Source of the DNA: Bacteroidota bacterium
GTDB taxonomy: Bacteria; Bacteroidota; Bacteroidia; Chitinophagales; Chitinophagaceae
Reading direction: 5' to 3'
Length of the DNA: 6,409 nt
Assembly: GCA_023386395.1 (NCBI GenBank)
Contig: JAEWJV010000568.1
Span: 1-6,409 of the forward strand
The notes under the pieces are model-generated. The model was not told the DNA's origin. It did not search any database and was given only the letters and a program-made list of their open reading frames with translations. Both the position numbers and the translations under genes were made by a program. Below are positions 4,846-6,409 of the stretch, in pieces (positions within the stretch are counted from its first letter, which is position 1; each line of letters starts with the position of its first letter).

Positions 4846-4887
4846 AAAAAGGCGGCGCTATAAAGCCATTTGAGATTAAAGCCGGCC
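4846..4887 (-). terminator. Possible intrinsic terminator of the transposase gene
   Basis: On the minus strand, just after the transposase stop, GGCCGGC (4887-4881) can pair with GCCGCC (4856-4851) with one bulged base, and five T follow directly. The loop is long (about 24 bases), so the call is weak. Confidence 0.3.
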
Positions 4888-4895
4888 TTCAAATT

Positions 4896-6409
4896 TTAAT
4901 GCTTTTGTACAAGCGGTTTATAAAACAAAAAATTTAATGCAGCTATTGAGCTTAAAATGAGCTGTATAAAGTGGTTTATTAATAAGTGCAACCGCTCACT
5001 GCATTTTGCTCGTATAACGGAGGCAGCTTTTGCAATTGTTTTGGGTGAAGTAAAGCGCAGCCATTTCTTTAAGTTGTAAACGGTGGCTGCAAGCATGAGC
5101 ATTTTACTGGCTGCTTCAAGGCCCCTTGCGTTTAAACGCTTCATGCCGGTGTGGTTGATGAGCGTTCCCCACACAGGCTCTACGGTGCTGCTGCGTTTGC
5201 GCTTCATTAGTTTTGCTTTCACGGTTTGTTGCCTTGCTTTGGCCCTTTCCAGTTCTGCCTTGTATATGCTGTGTTGCACTTTCTTTGTTTTGGCTGTATT
5301 GCTTATGCAGCTTTTTCTTAATGGACAATTATTGCAATCGCTTTGCAGGGAAAAATATTTCTTTACCGCATGGCCTCTGCCATCATCTACTATGCGACCG
5401 CTGCCTTTGAGTATTTTATTGTTACGGCATATATACCAGTCGTTTTGTTCATCATAAATAAAACCCTCACTGCCGCTTAAGGCACCTCCTAACAATGGGA
5501 TGTAAGCGGTTATATTGTTTTGTTCAAGGTATTGATAGTTTTCACCGCTGCTGTAAGCTGCATCGGCCAGCAGTTTATCTATTTGCATGCCATGAGGCTG
5601 CAGCCTTGATTGTAGTTGTTGAGTGATGGTTATTAAATCCCTGCAGTCTTTTCCATCGGCTGTAAAACTTTGAGCATGCGTTATTACATGATGGGCTGTA
5701 TCTACGGCTATCTGCCCGTTATAGTATAGCTCTCTTGGTTTACCTGGCTTTACAGCTATCCTTGCATCGGGATCGGTGGGGCTGTAATGGGTTTTGTTAC
5801 TGAGGTATTTGCCCCTGTCGCTGCCAGGCATTTCTTCATAATTTTTTTCCTGGCGCTGGTATCTTGTATCCAGGTCTTTGAGCTGTTTGGTTTGTTCATC
5901 ATCGTTGCCATGCATACGCTGCTGGTCTTCTGCTGCCCGGTTGATGCTGGCCGGCCTGCGTGGTGAGGTATTGGCTTTAATGTTTTCCAGCAGGTATTCA
6001 TCTACGCTGCTGCTTAGATGTTTTATTTCAAGGCTGTCTTTGCTGGCATTTGCTTTTAAGAAGGCGCCATCGATGGCTTGTGTATGGCCGGCTATCATGC
6101 CGCTCTCCATACATTTTTCAAATACCTGTTCAAAGAGTTGTTTGAAAACTTCTTCTCCATATAACTGTCTGGTGCGGCTGATGGTGGAGTGCCAGGGCAG
6201 TTCTTCATCTATATCATACCCTAAAAACAAACGTATACTTAAACTGTCTGAACAAAAGGATACAAGTTTTCTATCACTAATGATGTTATTGATATATCCC
6301 ACCAAACATATTTTAAAGAAGACTACGGGGTCTATGCTTTCCTGGCCTTCGCTGCCATAATATTTTGTGGTGGCTTTATACAGCCAGTCAAGCTGCAGTG
6401 CCTGCTTTA
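4896..6409 (-). CDS. IS1182-family transposase (5' end outside the window)
   Basis: The frame is open from the right edge to TAA at 4898-4896, giving about 504 residues without the true start. The first visible residues (KQALQLDWLYK, then YYGSEGQESIDPVVFFKI) show that the beginning of the usual N-terminal helical domain is missing. A TTG at 6305 is internal, not the start. Counting from the AAG codon at 6407, the catalytic residues are probably D113 (QAIDGAFLKANAS), D282 (LLADAAYSSGENY) and E410 (STVEPVWGTL). A small cysteine cluster (CNNCPLRKSC) lies between the last two, as is usual for the family. There is no internal stop or frameshift, so the enzyme may be active. It cuts and joins the IS ends during transposition. 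The last 45 or so residues form a hydrophobic, basic tail beyond the conserved core. Confidence 0.95.
   Translation of the reverse strand, partial: KQALQLDWLYKATTKYYGSEGQESIDPVVFFKICLVGYINNIISDRKLVSFCSDSLSIRLFLGYDIDEELPWHSTISRTRQLYGEEVFKQLFEQVFEKCMESGMIAGHTQAIDGAFLKANASKDSLEIKHLSSSVDEYLLENIKANTSPRRPASINRAAEDQQRMHGNDDEQTKQLKDLDTRYQRQEKNYEEMPGSDRGKYLSNKTHYSPTDPDARIAVKPGKPRELYYNGQIAVDTAHHVITHAQSFTADGKDCRDLITITQQLQSRLQPHGMQIDKLLADAAYSSGENYQYLEQNNITAYIPLLGGALSGSEGFIYDEQNDWYICRNNKILKGSGRIVDDGRGHAVKKYFSLQSDCNNCPLRKSCISNTAKTKKVQHSIYKAELERAKARQQTVKAKLMKRKRSSTVEPVWGTLINHTGMKRLNARGLEAASKMLMLAATVYNLKKWLRFTSPKTIAKAASVIRAKCSERLHLLINHFIQLILSSIAALNFLFYKPLVQKH

Larger units (their letters stand above)
4811..6409 (-). 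mobile_element. IS1182-family insertion sequence, partial
   Basis: The element carries the DDE transposase described in its own entry. Its base composition is visibly richer in G+C than the + strand genes to the left, consistent with acquisition. The transposase-distal end is placed near 4811, where the minus strand reads GGTTGTGCAACAGTG (4811-4825), similar in style to termini of this family; without the other end, the terminal inverted repeat and target duplication cannot be confirmed. The 5' end of the gene and the outer terminus are beyond the right edge. Confidence 0.75.

Noticed and set aside
5083..5457. 124-codon + strand ORF opposite the transposase
   Set aside because: It is an antisense shadow of the conserved DDE domain with no recognisable protein features.
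5878..6360. 160-codon + strand ORF opposite the transposase
   Set aside because: It is antisense to a well-supported transposase frame; Ser/Leu-rich composition is typical of a shadow frame.

Overview
The window looks like a chromosomal accessory stretch from a member of the Bacteroidota, probably Chitinophagales/Sphingobacteriia-like. The reasons are AT-rich coding DNA, almost no strong Shine-Dalgarno sites, a secreted DUF4369-thioredoxin (TlpA-type) protein, and an AraC-type C-terminus of the kind common in that phylum. The taxonomic call is inference from gene content.

Left part (1-1489, + strand). The end of an upstream frame, a 62-codon ORF and a pyrimidine-dimer glycosylase/endonuclease V-like gene (226-654) are joined by two successive ATGA stop/start overlaps, which suggests a translationally coupled unit. 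A stretch of gene wreckage follows: a glyoxalase-fold N-terminus that stops after 30 codons (759-851), an unrecognised small protein split by a frameshift at a 7-A run (903-1273), and, starting directly after its stop codon, only the second helix-turn-helix half of an AraC-family regulator (1274-1489).

Middle part (1590-4785, + strand). There is an intact short-chain dehydrogenase/reductase (1590-2342), a 367-base hairpin-rich intergenic stretch, a secreted thiol-disulfide protein (2710-3804), and a pair formed by a PhnB/VOC-type protein (4019-4417) and a four-helix membrane protein (4429-4785). The last three genes lie between palindromic elements bounded by GCCAAC/GTTGGC: a short hairpin at 2660-2692, a 121-base imperfect palindrome at 3834-3954 with a 31-base tail, and an apparent left end at 4799-4809. 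The layout resembles gene cassettes separated by a shared structured repeat, although no integrase is visible and the repeat does not fit the classical attC core.

Right part (about 4811-6409, - strand). An IS1182-family insertion sequence carries a transposase with the DDE residues visible; its 5' end and outer terminus lie beyond the window. It seems to have inserted a few bases into a third copy of the palindromic repeat.

The genes do not form one pathway. The window is best read as small accessory units (DNA repair, redox, VOC, membrane protein) in a region that is being recombined, truncated and hit by IS elements. The strongest candidate for something undescribed is the palindromic repeat family that separates the units.
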